Of a stretch of 9,514 nucleotides of DNA, positions 9,139 through 9,514 are shown one piece after another. The notes under the pieces are model-generated. The model did no database searches. It worked only from the letters and a program-made list of their open reading frames with translations, and was not told where the DNA came from. Source of the stretch: Leptospirillum sp. (GTDB lineage Bacteria > Nitrospirota > Leptospirillia > Leptospirillales > Leptospirillaceae). The stretch covers positions 1 to 9,514 of the forward strand of contig DAHWKF010000050.1 in the NCBI GenBank assembly GCA_027343785.1. Reading direction: 5' to 3'. The position numbers and the translations under genes are program-made. The first letter of the stretch is position 1. Each line of letters opens with the position of its first letter.

Positions 9139-9498
9139 GGGGGCGATCGGGTTCGACGGGGATGAGAAAGCAAGGACAGCATGCCGAGGTCCCAGGTCCT
9201 CGTAAAACCTTTGGGAAAAAGACAACTGCCAACGAAGAGCTGGCTCTCGCTGCTTAATCTAAAAAATTAAGGTAGCGCGCCTGACGGATTTTGCGCCTGT
9301 CCGGGTCCGTAGGCGTGGAGAAGGCAGGATCGCGGAATCAACTCGCCTGGGTTGACTTTCGCTAAACCCTTACAGGCTCGCTGGTGAAGGGTATGCCCCT
9401 CTTTCCCTTCATTGGTCAGACTTGAACAGGGGCTAAGCATGTAGCGGTTCTTGGCGGACTGTTTCCGGACGCGGGTTCAATTCCCGCCGCCTCCACCA
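9139..9498 (+). ncRNA. ssrA: tmRNA (10Sa RNA)
   Basis: Transfer-messenger RNA, 360 nt (E. coli 363), acting with SmpB in trans-translation. The acceptor stem pairs GGGGGCG (9139-9145) with CGCCTCC (9488-9494), 7 bp with one G-U, followed by A and an encoded CCA at 9496-9498. The D-like region contains GGTTCGACGGGG. The T arm pairs GCGGG (9471-9475) with CCCGC (9483-9487) around the 7-nt loop TTCAATT. Pseudoknot 1 is clear: CGAGG (9185-9189) with CCTCG (9198-9202), and TCCCA (9190-9194) with TGGGA (9212-9216). The tag frame starts 11 nt later. Downstream hairpins include CTTAAT/ATTAAG (9253-9258/9266-9271, holding the stop codon), CGCCT/AGGCG (9294-9298/9311-9315), GCCTG...CAGGC and TGAAGGG...CCCTTCA. 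This is a one-piece, not permuted, tmRNA. No clear promoter lies in 9095-9138. Confidence 0.98.
9228..9257 (+). other. tmRNA proteolysis-tag reading frame (ANEELALAA, stop)
   Basis: Resume codon GCC at 9228-9230 follows pseudoknot 1 by 11 nt, close to the spacing in E. coli. The frame reads Ala-Asn-Glu-Glu-Leu-Ala-Leu-Ala-Ala then TAA at 9255-9257, nine residues. The -LAA end is the form recognised by ClpXP-type proteases, and the AN start and acidic pair resemble known tags. With the tRNA-borne alanine the full tag would be AANEELALAA. Confidence 0.93.
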
Positions 9499-9514
9499 TT
9501 TGATGATTTTGTAC

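Noticed and set aside
9499..9514. Terminator after ssrA
   Set aside because: Only 16 nt remain in the window and they hold no stem; any terminator would be beyond the edge.

Overview
The window is a compact housekeeping stretch of a bacterial chromosome, moderately GC-rich, with every recognisable gene on the + strand. Gram-negative character is suggested by the long insert in GyrB and by a lipoprotein with a +2 residue typical of outer-membrane sorting. Four of the six visible start codons are GTG or TTG. The overall look (GyrB insert, gyrase genes next to queuosine genes, tmRNA tag ending ALAA) would fit Nitrospirota such as Leptospirillum, or a deltaproteobacterium. That placement is only an impression and needs a database search.

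Layout: the window opens inside gyrB (1-2124, lacking about 105 N-terminal codons) and continues into gyrA (2182-4632, TTG start), so both gyrase subunits lie in tandem. A TPR lipoprotein gene (4613-5431) starts inside the end of gyrA. It is followed by queE (5474-6112) and queC (6115-6825), two steps of 7-deazaguanine (preQ0/queuosine) synthesis. Spacings are 57, -20, 42 and 2 nt with no terminator visible between them, so gyrB-gyrA-lipoprotein-queE-queC looks like one operon. After a 117-nt gap holding an inverted repeat and a possible promoter comes pepA (6943-8541), a leucyl aminopeptidase. A second short gap carries a good extended -10 promoter, then smpB (8603-9094). The tmRNA gene ssrA (9139-9498) follows 44 nt later, so the two partners of trans-translation are side by side. 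The last 16 nt hold nothing recognisable.

How they work together: gyrase controls supercoiling. QueE and QueC make the tRNA-modification precursor preQ0 (QueD and GCH-I are not in this window). SmpB and tmRNA rescue stalled ribosomes and tag the products ANEELALAA for proteolysis, and PepA can finish degradation of the resulting peptides.

I found no mobile element, CRISPR array or evident new system. The points most worth a second look are a Val in GyrA at the position of the quinolone-contact Ser83, two in-phase A7 slippery heptamers at the PepA interdomain linker that share one -1 stop, an smpB promoter so close to the start codon that the mRNA would be nearly leaderless, and the linkage of an unknown TPR lipoprotein and queuosine genes to gyrase.
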